Part shown: positions 37,576 through 45,719 of the stretch, one piece after another
Position numbering within the stretch: position 1 is the first letter of the stretch
How the letters are laid out: the number at the start of each line of letters is the position of its first letter
From: Niameybacter massiliensis
GTDB taxonomy: Bacteria; Bacillota; Clostridia; Lachnospirales; Cellulosilyticaceae
Direction: 5' to 3'
DNA: 47,500 nt
NCBI RefSeq assembly: GCF_001282685.1
Contig: NZ_LN875034.1
Coordinates: 3,033 to 50,532, forward strand
Position numbers and translations under genes: made by a program
Notes under the pieces: model-generated
Database searches by the model: none
Seen by the model: the letters and a program-made list of their open reading frames with translations, nothing else
Told to the model about the DNA's origin: nothing

Positions 37576-38593
37576 TTGCACCGGGTGTAGAAGAACTCTC
37601 TGAATGGAGTACCAAGTTAATAATAGAATTAAGATATTTTTTAAAGTAAAGATCAGTTTTATCACGAGAAAGTAAATAAGTAATAGTAATAGAAGATAAT
37701 AATGAAATAGCTAATTTAATCCATAAATAAGGCATAAAATGATTGATTGCAATAGGAATACATAATAGATAAGTATGAAGTATATAAATCGGCAATGTAT
37801 TACTTCCAATTTTGCTAAAGAAGGTTGGCTTTGATGGCATTGTATTTGCAAGTACAAATACAAAAGAAAAACCAATAATATAAAGTAATAGGCGACTAAT
37901 AACTCCTAACCATAGAGGTACGGTATAAGATTCAAATGCATCACTGCCATATAGAAATTCTATAGGAAATACTTTTGAATAACATATAAAAATTGCAAAA
38001 GATAAAGCAAGCAAAGTTATTGCAAAAGAGAAGAAGCGTGAAGGTCTCTTAAGTCTAAATAGCTTATCTTCTGTTGTTTTATAACCCACAAAGAAAAATG
38101 GGAAAAATACAAGTGTGCGGGATAAAGATAAAATACCATTAAACTCACTAAATAGGCCAGCACCTAAACCAACAATAAAGCTAATTGGTAAAATATATTT
38201 AATTTTAACTAGATCTTTTAAAAAAAGTCTCCAGAAGAACATACTCATTAAATACCAGAGTGCCCAACCAGGAGTTATAAATGAAAATTGGTTGATATCC
38301 CAAGTTGCAAGTGCTGCGATTAAATTCCAAATAATATTAAATAAAATAAATGGCATTAAGAAACTTTTAAAGGCTGTAGAACGTGCTTTATCTAGATTTT
38401 TTGAGAAATAGCCAGAAACAAATACAAAAGCGGGCATATGAAAGAGATAGATAAATGCATATAAAACTTGAGTAATGAAGTACTCATCTTTAAAGAGTTC
38501 TAATGAATGTCCAAATACTACTAAAAATATAAGAAGTCCTTTTAAATTATCTAAGAGATAAACTCTCTCTGGATTAATAGATGTATTTTTCAT
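37571..38593 (-). CDS. Acyltransferase family 3 membrane protein
   Basis: A 340-residue integral membrane protein with about ten spans, of the OafA/Oac acyltransferase-3 family, which move O-acetyl or similar groups onto sugars of cell-surface polymers. The N-terminus has the family pattern LLDNLKGLLIFLVVFGHS, with the key histidine at 29; the C-terminal SNTLPIYILHTYLL is also typical. It starts directly after the stop of the SGNH hydrolase gene, without a gap, so the two are one operon and perhaps one pathway. Confidence 0.9.
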   Translation of the reverse strand: MKNTSINPERVYLLDNLKGLLIFLVVFGHSLELFKDEYFITQVLYAFIYLFHMPAFVFVSGYFSKNLDKARSTAFKSFLMPFILFNIIWNLIAALATWDINQFSFITPGWALWYLMSMFFWRLFLKDLVKIKYILPISFIVGLGAGLFSEFNGILSLSRTLVFFPFFFVGYKTTEDKLFRLKRPSRFFSFAITLLALSFAIFICYSKVFPIEFLYGSDAFESYTVPLWLGVISRLLLYIIGFSFVFVLANTMPSKPTFFSKIGSNTLPIYILHTYLLCIPIAINHFMPYLWIKLAISLLSSITITYLLSRDKTDLYFKKYLNSIINLVLHSESSSTPGAK

Positions 38594-39226
38594 TTAGCCT
38601 AAACTCCTTTTAAGCCATTCTTTAGCAATAAGCATATGACCTTCAGGTGTAGGGTGTACACCATCTACTGTAAAGTAATAGGCATCATGCTCAGGTGTAA
38701 GAGATGAAGTAAAAATTTCTTGTAGAGGAAGATAAAGTGTATTGTATTCTTTAGCTAACTTTTCTACTATTTGAATCTTAGGATTTAAATCTTCAAACCA
38801 AGTAAGTTGTGATTCAGTATGGGGGAGTAGAAAAGGCGAAAGTAGAATAATACGTAAATCAGGATTTTTATCTAGACTTGTATCTAATAGATAACGGTAA
38901 TGTTCTTCAAATTTTTCAGGAGAGGTAGTAAGGTTAAAATCATAACGTCTCCAGGTATCATTAATTCCTGCAAGCAGTGAAAGAATATTTTTTTCAATAC
39001 GTAAAGTATCTAGGCGCCATCTAAGTTTAAGGTCTATTGTACGATTCCCATAAATGCCTTTATTAATACAAGTAATATGTAAATCTTGATGGTGAGTTTG
39101 TAAATAATGATAAATTAAATTTACATAACCTTGACCTAAATCTGAACGTTTTAGTTTGTTACGGCTACAATCGGTAATACTATCACCTTGAAATAAAATA
39201 ATATCGTTTTCCTGTATGAATGCCAT
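38594..39226 (-). CDS. SGNH/GDSL-family hydrolase
   Basis: A 210-residue esterase-type protein. Block I is FQGDSITD (nucleophile Ser16), block II is NKGIYGNR, block III is LAGINDTWR, and block V is DGVHPT (about Asp188 and His191), so the catalytic set is complete. No signal peptide, so cytoplasmic. Relatives remove acyl groups from sugars. AGGGAG precedes the ATG. First gene of the pair with the acyltransferase. Confidence 0.9.
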   Translation of the reverse strand: MAFIQENDIILFQGDSITDCSRNKLKRSDLGQGYVNLIYHYLQTHHQDLHITCINKGIYGNRTIDLKLRWRLDTLRIEKNILSLLAGINDTWRRYDFNLTTSPEKFEEHYRYLLDTSLDKNPDLRIILLSPFLLPHTESQLTWFEDLNPKIQIVEKLAKEYNTLYLPLQEIFTSSLTPEHDAYYFTVDGVHPTPEGHMLIAKEWLKRSLG

Positions 39227-39307
39227 AGTTAATCTCCCTAGTCAGTATCTATTTAATTTTATTATAGGAAATAATTTAGTAATTGAATAGTCTTAAAATA
39301 ATGAGCC

Positions 39308-39336
39308 TTTACAACAAAACCAATGATAGTTATAAT
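39308..39336 (+). promoter_or_regulatory. Promoter of the gltX T-box transcript
   Basis: TTTACA (39308-39313), exactly 17 bp, TATAAT (39331-39336). Transcription would start near 39343, just before the T-box leader. Confidence 0.78.
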
Positions 39337-39342
39337 GAACAT

Positions 39343-39602
39343 ATATTATATAGATAAGGCAAATAAAGAGAAAAGTATAAATAAGGAAGTATCAGAGACT
39401 TAGGGAGGGTGTGAACCTAGGATGGAATTATTTAGAAAGAAGCTCTTTAGCTATAAGCTGAAAATCTCAGACTTGAGGAGTAAGCTTATGGGGTAATTCC
39501 CTTAAAGATTAAGAGGTGGGTTAACCAAGGTGTTAACCAACTTAGGTGGTAACGCGGAAGGTGTCTTTCGTCCTAAGAAGATTAGGATGGAGGGCTTTTT
39601 TT
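39343..39602 (+). promoter_or_regulatory. T-box leader of gltX
   Basis: The T-box AGGTGGTAACGCGG is at 39544-39557. Upstream is a Stem I region of about 130 nt, with AGAGAC and the GGGTGTGAA apical type motif. GAA triplets at 39435-39437 and 39439-39441 are candidates for the glutamate specifier; I cannot decide. The terminator follows (39563-39602). Expected to sense uncharged tRNA-Glu. Confidence 0.92.
39563..39602 (+). terminator. T-box controlled terminator before gltX
   Basis: 39563-39576 pairs with 39582-39595 (14 bp with several G-U pairs) around GAAGA, followed by seven T. Confidence 0.88.
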
Positions 39603-39667
39603 ATGCCTAAATACAGGATGAATCAATTTATAAATAACAAACATTAAAAAATGAAAGGAAGAAAAAA

Positions 39668-41329
39668 ATGAGCTTAAATCAATTAGCAGATCTAATTTTC
39701 CCTGATATTCAAAAAACACCAGAAGACTACATTAATGCTTATCCAAAAAGAAATTTACCAGAAGGTGCACGTGTAACAAGATATGCACCAAGCCCAACAG
39801 GTTTCCAACACATTGGGGGTGTATTTGCTGCACTAGTTGCTGAAAGAACAGCTGTTCAAAGCGGTGGAGTATTTTATCTTCGTATTGAAGATACAGACCA
39901 AAAAAGAGAAGTAGAGGGTGCTATTTCTGATACTATCCGTACAATGAATAAATATGGTATGAACTTTACAGAAGGTATGACAGGTGATGATACATCAATT
40001 GGTGAATATGGCCCATACAAACAAAGTGAAAGAGCTGAAATTTATAAAACTTTTGCAAAAGATCTTATTAAAAAAGGATTAGCATACCCATGTTTTGCAA
40101 CACCTGAAGAACTAGAAGCACTTCGTGAAAAACAAACAGCTGAAAAAGTAACTCCAGGTTATTATGGTGATTACGCAACATATAGAAATTTATCTCCAGA
40201 AGAAGCAATAGAAAAAATCAAAGCGGGTGAACAATATATTATTCGTCTTAAATCACCAGGGAACCCAGAAAAAAGAGTTGAATTCCATGATTTAATTAAG
40301 GGAGATACATCATTCCCAGAAAACAATCAAGATATTGTTATTATTAAAGGGGATGGACTTCCAACATATCATTTTGCTCATGCTATTGATGATGCTTTAA
40401 TGCATACAACACATGTTACACGTGGAGAAGAATGGTTATCATCACTTCCAATTCACGTACAACTTTTTGAAGTACTTGGTTTTGAGAGACCAGAATATGG
40501 TCATATTCCAACAATCATGAAAATGGATGGAGACTCAAGACGTAAACTTTCTAAAAGAAAAGATGCAGAAAGTGCTGTAAGTTATTATGATGAAGAAGGT
40601 TATCCAACAGTATGTGTTATTGAATACCTTCTTAATATTATCAACTCAACATATGAAGAGTGGAGAGCAGAAAATCCAACTTTAGATTACCATGAGTTCC
40701 AAGTTTCATTAGATAAGATGAGTAAGAGTGGTGCATTATTTGATATAGTTAAATTAAATGATGTAAGTAAAGATGTTATTGCAAGAATGCCAGGAGAAAA
40801 AGTATATGAACTTTATACTGGATGGGCAAAAGAACATGATCAAGAAATGTATGAGCTTGTGACATCAAATGAAGCTATGTCAAAAGCTATCTTTAGTATT
40901 GATAAAGATGGACCAAAACCAAGAAAAGATTTTGCGAAGTGGATGGATGTTAAAGAAAAAATCACATACTTCTTTGATAACTACTTCTATGCTGAAACAG
41001 CAGAACAAGTAGAACTTCCAAAAGGTATGACGATTGATACTGCTAAAGAAATCATTGCAGCTTATAAAGATGCTTATAAACACAATGAAGAAAGTCAAGA
41101 ATCATGGTTTGAAACACTTAAAAACTTTGCACTTGAATTAGGATACTGTGCAAATCGTAAAGAATATAAAGCTAATCCAGAGTCATATAAAGGTATGATA
41201 TCTGATGTAGCAGGTGCAGTAAGAGCTGCTGTTACACACAGAAGCAATACACCAGACCTTTACACAATTATGCAAATTTTAGGTGAAGAAAAAGTTCAAG
41301 AGAGATTTGAAAAATTTCTTTCTCTTTAA
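39668..41329 (+). CDS. gltX: Glutamyl-tRNA synthetase
   Basis: Class I synthetase that charges tRNA-Glu, and often tRNA-Gln in bacteria with GatCAB. The HIGH-type motif lies in [13 protein letters not shown] and the KMSKS-type loop is [12 protein letters not shown]. At 553 residues it is longer than the common bacterial 470-500, with an added N-terminal part of about 35 residues, a form known in some Clostridia. Expression is controlled by the T-box leader. Ends at a strong terminator. Confidence 0.95.
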   Translation: MSLNQLADLIFPDIQKTPEDYINAYPKRNLPEGARVTRYAPSPTGFQHIGGVFAALVAERTAVQSGGVFYLRIEDTDQKREVEGAISDTIRTMNKYGMNFTEGMTGDDTSIGEYGPYKQSERAEIYKTFAKDLIKKGLAYPCFATPEELEALREKQTAEKVTPGYYGDYATYRNLSPEEAIEKIKAGEQYIIRLKSPGNPEKRVEFHDLIKGDTSFPENNQDIVIIKGDGLPTYHFAHAIDDALMHTTHVTRGEEWLSSLPIHVQLFEVLGFERPEYGHIPTIMKMDGDSRRKLSKRKDAESAVSYYDEEGYPTVCVIEYLLNIINSTYEEWRAENPTLDYHEFQVSLDKMSKSGALFDIVKLNDVSKDVIARMPGEKVYELYTGWAKEHDQEMYELVTSNEAMSKAIFSIDKDGPKPRKDFAKWMDVKEKITYFFDNYFYAETAEQVELPKGMTIDTAKEIIAAYKDAYKHNEESQESWFETLKNFALELGYCANRKEYKANPESYKGMISDVAGAVRAAVTHRSNTPDLYTIMQILGEEKVQERFEKFLSL

Positions 41330-41345
41330 TAAAAATTAAGATACA

Positions 41346-41386
41346 AAAAAAGGTAGAACTAAGTAAAGTTTAGTTCTACCTTTTTT
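41346..41386 (+). terminator. Terminator after gltX
   Basis: AAAAAAGGTAGAACTAA (41346-41362) pairs with 41370-41386, ending in six T. The A-run on the other side allows it to serve the convergent gene as well. Confidence 0.92.
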
Positions 41387-41410
41387 ATATAATGTAATAA
41401 AGAGTAATAG

Positions 41411-42457
41411 TTAATTAGAAAGTAAAGAGGGTATTTCTAATAATGAAAAATGATTGGCCAAAGCTTCAGAAACACATGCAACATTTTCTTCTAGCCATTT
41501 TAAAGTTAGGGTTGACCAGTTAATATAATACTTTAAGTCTTTTTGAACGATGCTATCAGATATATAATAAGTTGCAAAACAGTCATTAAGAGCTAGATAA
41601 TACAAAAATAGATAAGGCATCATTTGAATGTCGTAAATATTTAAAGAACTAAATTGAAGGTAATCCTCTATATAATCAATGAGGTTAGAGATATCTATAC
41701 ATCCAGATTGACACTGAGGATCAGCATAGACATAGGAACGAATTAATTCCCAACAAACAGGGTGTGTGCAACAAGATGTAAAATCTATCACAGCATTAAT
41801 CTGAGATTCACCACATAGGATTTGTCTAATAGAATAGTCGCCATGAGTATTTTTATAAGTAAAAGAAGTAAAAGAAAGATCAAGTGTTTGTAACTTAGAT
41901 AATAAATTTATACGATATTCAATTTCTTTGACATAAGTGTAATCTTGAGCATATTGAGCCAGTCTTATAGAATTTTGATATGAGGCAATAGAGCTGGGGA
42001 TAGTATGAATTTCAAAGTAGTGAGGACCTATGCCACTAGGAAGTATGGAAATAGATTCAAGCGCTTTATGAATTTTAGCAAGTAAAGAAGCACTACTATG
42101 CAAAAACCAAGTAGGTGCAGTATGGAGAAGGAGAACTTTTCCCTTAATAAAAGTTTGTAAATGAAAAACATGACCTAAAAAATGTATAATATATTCATTA
42201 GTCATAGTTTTTATAAATGTAGAAACAGGAATATCAGCTTCTAATAAACAGTTATTAATAATAGGTTCTAAATAAGGATGATATATGAAGTCTAAATTAA
42301 CATCTTTCAAAAGATATTCACCAGTAGAAGTAACAATATGAAAGCACTCACAAGATGTTCTATCAAGAATGGGAATAATAGATTGAACAGTACCAATGTT
42401 ATAGTGCTCTTCAATAAGGTTAACTAAATCTTGAGATGTAAGAGAATTTTGATCCAT
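41411..42457 (-). CDS. APH-fold phosphotransferase family protein, altered catalytic loop
   Basis: A 348-residue protein with the aminoglycoside/choline kinase fold, of the group that includes spore-coat CotS-like proteins. The Brenner-type loop reads HGDYSIRQIL and the metal-binding segment AVIDFTSC. The expected asparagine of HxDxxxxN is a glutamine here (R-Q), so kinase activity is uncertain. The N-lobe lysine may be in YLLKDVN. No signal peptide. The substrate is unknown. Convergent with gltX, monocistronic. Confidence 0.75.
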   Translation of the reverse strand: MDQNSLTSQDLVNLIEEHYNIGTVQSIIPILDRTSCECFHIVTSTGEYLLKDVNLDFIYHPYLEPIINNCLLEADIPVSTFIKTMTNEYIIHFLGHVFHLQTFIKGKVLLLHTAPTWFLHSSASLLAKIHKALESISILPSGIGPHYFEIHTIPSSIASYQNSIRLAQYAQDYTYVKEIEYRINLLSKLQTLDLSFTSFTYKNTHGDYSIRQILCGESQINAVIDFTSCCTHPVCWELIRSYVYADPQCQSGCIDISNLIDYIEDYLQFSSLNIYDIQMMPYLFLYYLALNDCFATYYISDSIVQKDLKYYINWSTLTLKWLEENVACVSEALANHFSLLEIPSLLSN

Positions 42458-42586
42458 AATAAGAACCCCTTTTTAATAATTAATTTAAATATTACTATTC
42501 TATACTCTAGAATAAATTATATCACTAAAAATTTGAAATAGAATGTAAAAATCAAATACAATAATAGAAAGATTTATAAATTATTA

Positions 42587-42600
42587 ATTTCCAGGGAAAT
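42587..42600. promoter_or_regulatory. Near match to a Noc-binding site
   Basis: ATTTCCAGGGAAAT differs from the B. subtilis Noc site ATTTCCCGGGAAAT at one central base and keeps both 6-bp arms. A single copy, so chance is quite possible. Confidence 0.25.
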
Positions 42601-42614
42601 ACAGGAGGGATTCA

Positions 42615-43049
42615 ATGTATATTGTGAGTGCGTGTTTAGCAGGTATTAAATGTAGATATGATGGTAAAGAGAATACTAGTGAAAAGATATTAAAGTTAGT
42701 TGAACAAGGTAAAGCCATGGTGGTATGCCCAGAAGTATTAGGAGGATTAGATATTCCAAGAAAACCTTGTGAGATTAGAAGAGACGAAAATGGATTAGAG
42801 TATGTAATTAATATAGAAGAGAAAGATTGTACAAAAGCATTTAGATTAGGGGCACAAAAGACCTTAGAAATTGCAAAAATAGTAGGGGCAGAGGTTGCTA
42901 TATTAAAAGCAAAAAGTCCGTCATGTGGATGTGGAAAAATATATGATGGTAATTTTAATGGTGTTCTTATTCAGGGAGATGGTTTAACTGCAAAGCTATT
43001 AAAAGAAAATAATATTACGGTATATACAGAGGAAGATATAGATATATAA
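42615..43049 (+). CDS. DUF523 family protein
   Basis: A 144-residue protein that covers the DUF523 family. It has the conserved cysteines in SACLAGIKCRYDG, VVCPEVLGGL, PCEIRR and SPSCGCGKIYDG, which suggest metal or Fe-S binding. Function not established. AGGAGGG lies 7 nt before the ATG. Monocistronic, or perhaps linked to the catalase gene 100 bp downstream, though a separate control region lies between. Confidence 0.92.
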   Translation: MYIVSACLAGIKCRYDGKENTSEKILKLVEQGKAMVVCPEVLGGLDIPRKPCEIRRDENGLEYVINIEEKDCTKAFRLGAQKTLEIAKIVGAEVAILKAKSPSCGCGKIYDGNFNGVLIQGDGLTAKLLKENNITVYTEEDIDI

Positions 43050-43054
43050 GAAGA

Positions 43055-43091
43055 TATAAAGATACAGGTATAAAGATACAGGTATAAAGAC
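43055..43091 (+). repeat. Short tandem repeat, 14-bp unit
   Basis: TATAAAGATACAGG occurs at 43055-43068 and 43069-43082, with a partial third copy to about 43091. It lies in the DUF523-catalase gap. Confidence 0.85.
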
Positions 43092-43112
43092 ATAGTGTAC
43101 GGGCTGCTTTTC

Positions 43113-43134
43113 ATACTATTTAAGGTGATAGTAT
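43113..43134 (+). promoter_or_regulatory. Inverted repeat before catalase gene
   Basis: ATACTAT (43113-43119) and ATAGTAT (43128-43134) form a 7-8-7 dyad, ending 18 bp before the GTG start. Possible operator or leader hairpin; it is not a clear PerR box. Confidence 0.4.
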
Positions 43135-43151
43135 AACAAGGAGGAAGTAAG

Positions 43152-44699
43152 GTGGAAAACGAAAAAAATAGAGTTAATCAACTTACTACAGAAGTAGCTA
43201 CTCCGGTCAGTAATGATCAAGCATCACTTACAACAGGCAAAAAGGTAGGTTATACTCTTTTTGCAGATTCCTATTTGAATGAAAAGTTAGCACATTTTAA
43301 CAGAGAACGTATACCAGAGAGAGTTGTACATGCCAAGGGAATGGGTGCACATGGATATTTTGAAGTCACAAACGACTTATCAAGGTATACAATGGCAAAG
43401 TTTTTAAATAAAGTAGGGAAACGTACACCTATGTTTGCAAGGTTTTCTACCGTTGGAGGAGAAAAGGGTTCAGCAGATACAGCTAGGGATCCTAGAGGAT
43501 TTGCGTTGAAGTTTTATACAGAGGATGGAAACTATGATTTAGTAGGAAATAATACACCAGTATTCTTTGTAAGAGACGCAATTAAGTTTCCTGATTTTAT
43601 TCATACTCAAAAGAGAAATCCTCAGACAAATTTAAAAGATGCAAATATGTTTTGGGATTTTCTTTCTTTAACGCCTGAATCCTTACATCAGGTGATGAGA
43701 TTATTTTCTAATTTAGGAACACCAAAAAGTCCAAGATTTATGGATGGATTCGGAAGTCATACATTTATGTGGTATAACGAAGATAAAGAATATGTATGGG
43801 TAAAATATCACTTTAAGACAGATCAAGGAATACAAAATTTTACAGGGGCAGAAGCAGAACAGATGGCAGGTTTAGATCCTGATTATTCAACTAAGGATTT
43901 ATTTAATGCAATAGAAAGAGGCGAATATCCTTCTTGGAGTGTCTATGTACAAATTATGACACCAGAAGAAGCTGCTAACTATCCAGTTAATCCATTTGAT
44001 GTAACGAGAACTTGGTATGAGAAGGATCATCCACTCATTCCTTTAGGTAAAATGGTACTTAATCGCAATCCTATTAACTTTTTTGAAGAAGTAGAGGAAG
44101 CAGCATTTTGTCCTCAAGCTTTTGTGCCAGGTATATGGGCTTCACCGGATAAACTTCTTCAAGGCAGGTTATTAGCTTATCAAGACGCGCAAAGATATAG
44201 ATTAGGCGTTAATAATAGGCAAATTCCAGTTAATCAGCCAAAGTATTCTACAATCTATACAACTCAAAGAGATGGATTTATGCAGGTAAATGGAAATATG
44301 GGTAATGCGCCTAATTATTATCCAACTACATTTGCAAATGTAAAGGTAGCTCCCGAAGATGCACAACCACCTATTCCAGTTAATGGTGTTATTGAAAGAC
44401 ATACAATAGAAACAGATGAAGGTGATTTTATACAACCAGGAGAGTTCTATAGAGATTATCTAGATGAAGATGGCAAGAGTCATTTAATTTATAATGTGTT
44501 TAATAGTCTTAAAAATGCAGATCAAAGCATTCAATATAGGCAGACAGCATTATTTTATAAATGTGATAAGGTGTTAGGTGAGTTAATTGGACAGTTTTTA
44601 GGACTAGATGAAGATAAGGTTATTCAATTAGCGAATATGTCACAAGAAGAGCGTGTTAAGAAAACAATGCCACAACCAATACCATATACAACTAAATAA
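43152..44699 (+). CDS. katA: Haem catalase, monofunctional
   Basis: Breaks down hydrogen peroxide. The 515 residues are those of a small-subunit, clade-3-like catalase. Catalytic His60 is in RVVHAKGMGAHG, Asn133 in VGNNTPVFF, and haem-ligand Tyr343 in RLLAYQDAQRYRLG. It starts with GTG; AAGGAGG lies at the right distance (43139-43145). No signal peptide, cytoplasmic. Its presence suggests some oxygen tolerance in an otherwise anaerobe-like genome. Confidence 0.97.
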   Translation: MENEKNRVNQLTTEVATPVSNDQASLTTGKKVGYTLFADSYLNEKLAHFNRERIPERVVHAKGMGAHGYFEVTNDLSRYTMAKFLNKVGKRTPMFARFSTVGGEKGSADTARDPRGFALKFYTEDGNYDLVGNNTPVFFVRDAIKFPDFIHTQKRNPQTNLKDANMFWDFLSLTPESLHQVMRLFSNLGTPKSPRFMDGFGSHTFMWYNEDKEYVWVKYHFKTDQGIQNFTGAEAEQMAGLDPDYSTKDLFNAIERGEYPSWSVYVQIMTPEEAANYPVNPFDVTRTWYEKDHPLIPLGKMVLNRNPINFFEEVEEAAFCPQAFVPGIWASPDKLLQGRLLAYQDAQRYRLGVNNRQIPVNQPKYSTIYTTQRDGFMQVNGNMGNAPNYYPTTFANVKVAPEDAQPPIPVNGVIERHTIETDEGDFIQPGEFYRDYLDEDGKSHLIYNVFNSLKNADQSIQYRQTALFYKCDKVLGELIGQFLGLDEDKVIQLANMSQEERVKKTMPQPIPYTTK

Positions 44700-44703
44700 A
44701 AAC

Positions 44704-44745
44704 TATAATAGAGGAATCTGTCTTAACACAAATTCCTCTATTATA
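44704..44745 (+). terminator. Terminator after catalase gene
   Basis: TATAATAGAGGAAT (44704-44717) pairs perfectly with 44732-44745; only a short T-containing end follows. Confidence 0.7.
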
Positions 44746-44780
44746 TGTTGAATACCTTTAAAATAAAATTTAAAAAGATA

Positions 44781-44789
44781 TGATATAAT
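44781..44789 (+). promoter_or_regulatory. Extended -10 promoter of ybaK-like gene
   Basis: TGATATAAT (TGnTATAAT), about 40 bp before the start. No clear -35. Confidence 0.5.
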
Positions 44790-44829
44790 TATAAATAATA
44801 AATACCATTAGATGAGAGGGATGGAGCAA

Positions 44830-45309
44830 ATGGCATCAGCTATCAAGACAAATGTAATTAGAATATTAGATAAAGAGAAGATTCCTTATACTTGTAGTAC
44901 TTATGAAGTAAAAGATGGGAAAATCGATGGTGTAGCTGTAGCACATAAGATTGGTATAGATGAAGAGACTGTTTTTAAAACACTTTTAGTACAAGGTAAA
45001 TCTAAAACATGTTATGTATGTGTAATTCCTGTTGCTAAAGAATTAGATTTTAAAAAGATTAGTACCTTAACAGGAGAAAAAAATATAGATATGTTACCAG
45101 TTAATGAGCTTCAAAAGACTACAGGATATATAAGAGGAGGATGTTCTCCTATTGGAATGAAAAAAGCACTTAAAACATATATAGATAAAACAGCAATGAA
45201 TCTAGAGGAAATAACATTTAGTGCAGGTAAAATTGGGGTTCAAGTAACACTTAAGCCAGAGCATCTAAAAACATTAATACAAGTAGAATTTGAAGCATTA
45301 ACAAATTAA
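44830..45309 (+). CDS. ybaK: Cys-tRNA(Pro)/aminoacyl-tRNA deacylase, YbaK/EbsC family
   Basis: A 159-residue single-domain editing protein, related to the ProRS insertion domain. Family members remove cysteine (or other amino acids) from mischarged tRNA-Pro. Visible segments are GVAVAHKIGIDEETVFKTLL, a central CVIPVAKELDFKKI with the key lysine region, and GYIRGGCSPIGMKK. ATG codons at 44812 and 44821 are in frame, but the ATG at 44830 has the best spacing to GAGAGGG and fits the family start. It may serve the proS product in trans. Confidence 0.92.
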   Translation: MASAIKTNVIRILDKEKIPYTCSTYEVKDGKIDGVAVAHKIGIDEETVFKTLLVQGKSKTCYVCVIPVAKELDFKKISTLTGEKNIDMLPVNELQKTTGYIRGGCSPIGMKKALKTYIDKTAMNLEEITFSAGKIGVQVTLKPEHLKTLIQVEFEALTN

Positions 45310-45396
45310 AAAAAATTTAATAAGCTATGCATAAAAAAATAAAGCTAGGACAAACTACTATTGTAAAACCAATCATGAATGTAGGAGGAAAGTACA

Positions 45397-45480
45397 ATGA
45401 AAAGTTCTACTAACCAAAGCATTCACAATTCTGAGGCTTTAGCAGATAATTCTGCAGGAGATGAGCCACCAGAGAGATAA
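45397..45480 (+). CDS. Candidate 27-residue peptide gene
   Basis: A very short frame, MKSSTNQSIHNSEALADNSA followed by GDEPPER, with a perfect AGGAGG 8 nt before its ATG. It is followed by a hairpin and a strong terminator, so it looks like a complete small transcription unit in the 410-bp gap between the ybaK-like gene and the gntR-like gene. The peptide is hydrophilic and acidic, without signal or membrane segment. I do not recognise it. It could be a leader peptide, signal peptide precursor or a chance frame in a regulatory RNA. Confidence 0.5.
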   Translation: MKSSTNQSIHNSEALADNSAGDEPPER

Positions 45481-45481
45481 C

Positions 45482-45521
45482 CCTTCTATTTAAATTACCT
45501 AAAGTAAATTTAGGTAGAAGG
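45482..45521 (+). other. Hairpin after the 27-residue peptide gene
   Basis: Outer CCTTCT/AGAAGG (45482-45487, 45516-45521) and inner ACCTAAA/TTTAGGT (45497-45503, 45509-45515), with a 9-nt bulge on the left. It starts right after the stop codon. Confidence 0.6.
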
Positions 45522-45541
45522 CAGGTTTTATAACCCAAAAG

Positions 45542-45590
45542 AAGCTTACTTAACCATTACTTAGGTATGGATTTAGGTAAGCTTTTTTTT
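45542..45590 (+). terminator. Terminator of the small peptide unit
   Basis: AAGCTTAC (45542-45549) pairs with GTAAGCTT (45577-45584), and the last T's run on to eight. Confidence 0.85.
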
Positions 45591-45614
45591 ATGTCTAAAA
45601 TATTTAGAAGAGAA

Positions 45615-45664
45615 TTGACTTTAATAGCACATAAGTGTATTATGTGTATATATTATATATATAC
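45615..45664 (+). promoter_or_regulatory. Promoter and operator of the gntR-ABC operon
   Basis: TTGACT (45615-45620), 17-bp spacer and TATTAT (45638-45643). Right after it, at the expected start of transcription, is the 19-bp palindrome GTATATATTATATATATAC (45646-45664), a likely site for the GntR product. Confidence 0.75.
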
Positions 45665-45719
45665 AGTTATAAACAGTTTGGCTTGATAAGAAGATTAAAA
45701 ATTAGGAAGAGGATATTAG

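Noticed and set aside
36746-39226. A prophage or integrative element here
   Set aside because: Only one gene is of phage type; no integrase, capsid, terminase, relaxase or flanking repeats are seen.
43055-43091. Short tandem repeat as a CRISPR array or iteron origin
   Set aside because: The 14-bp units have no spacers and number fewer than three; there is no nearby rep or cas gene.
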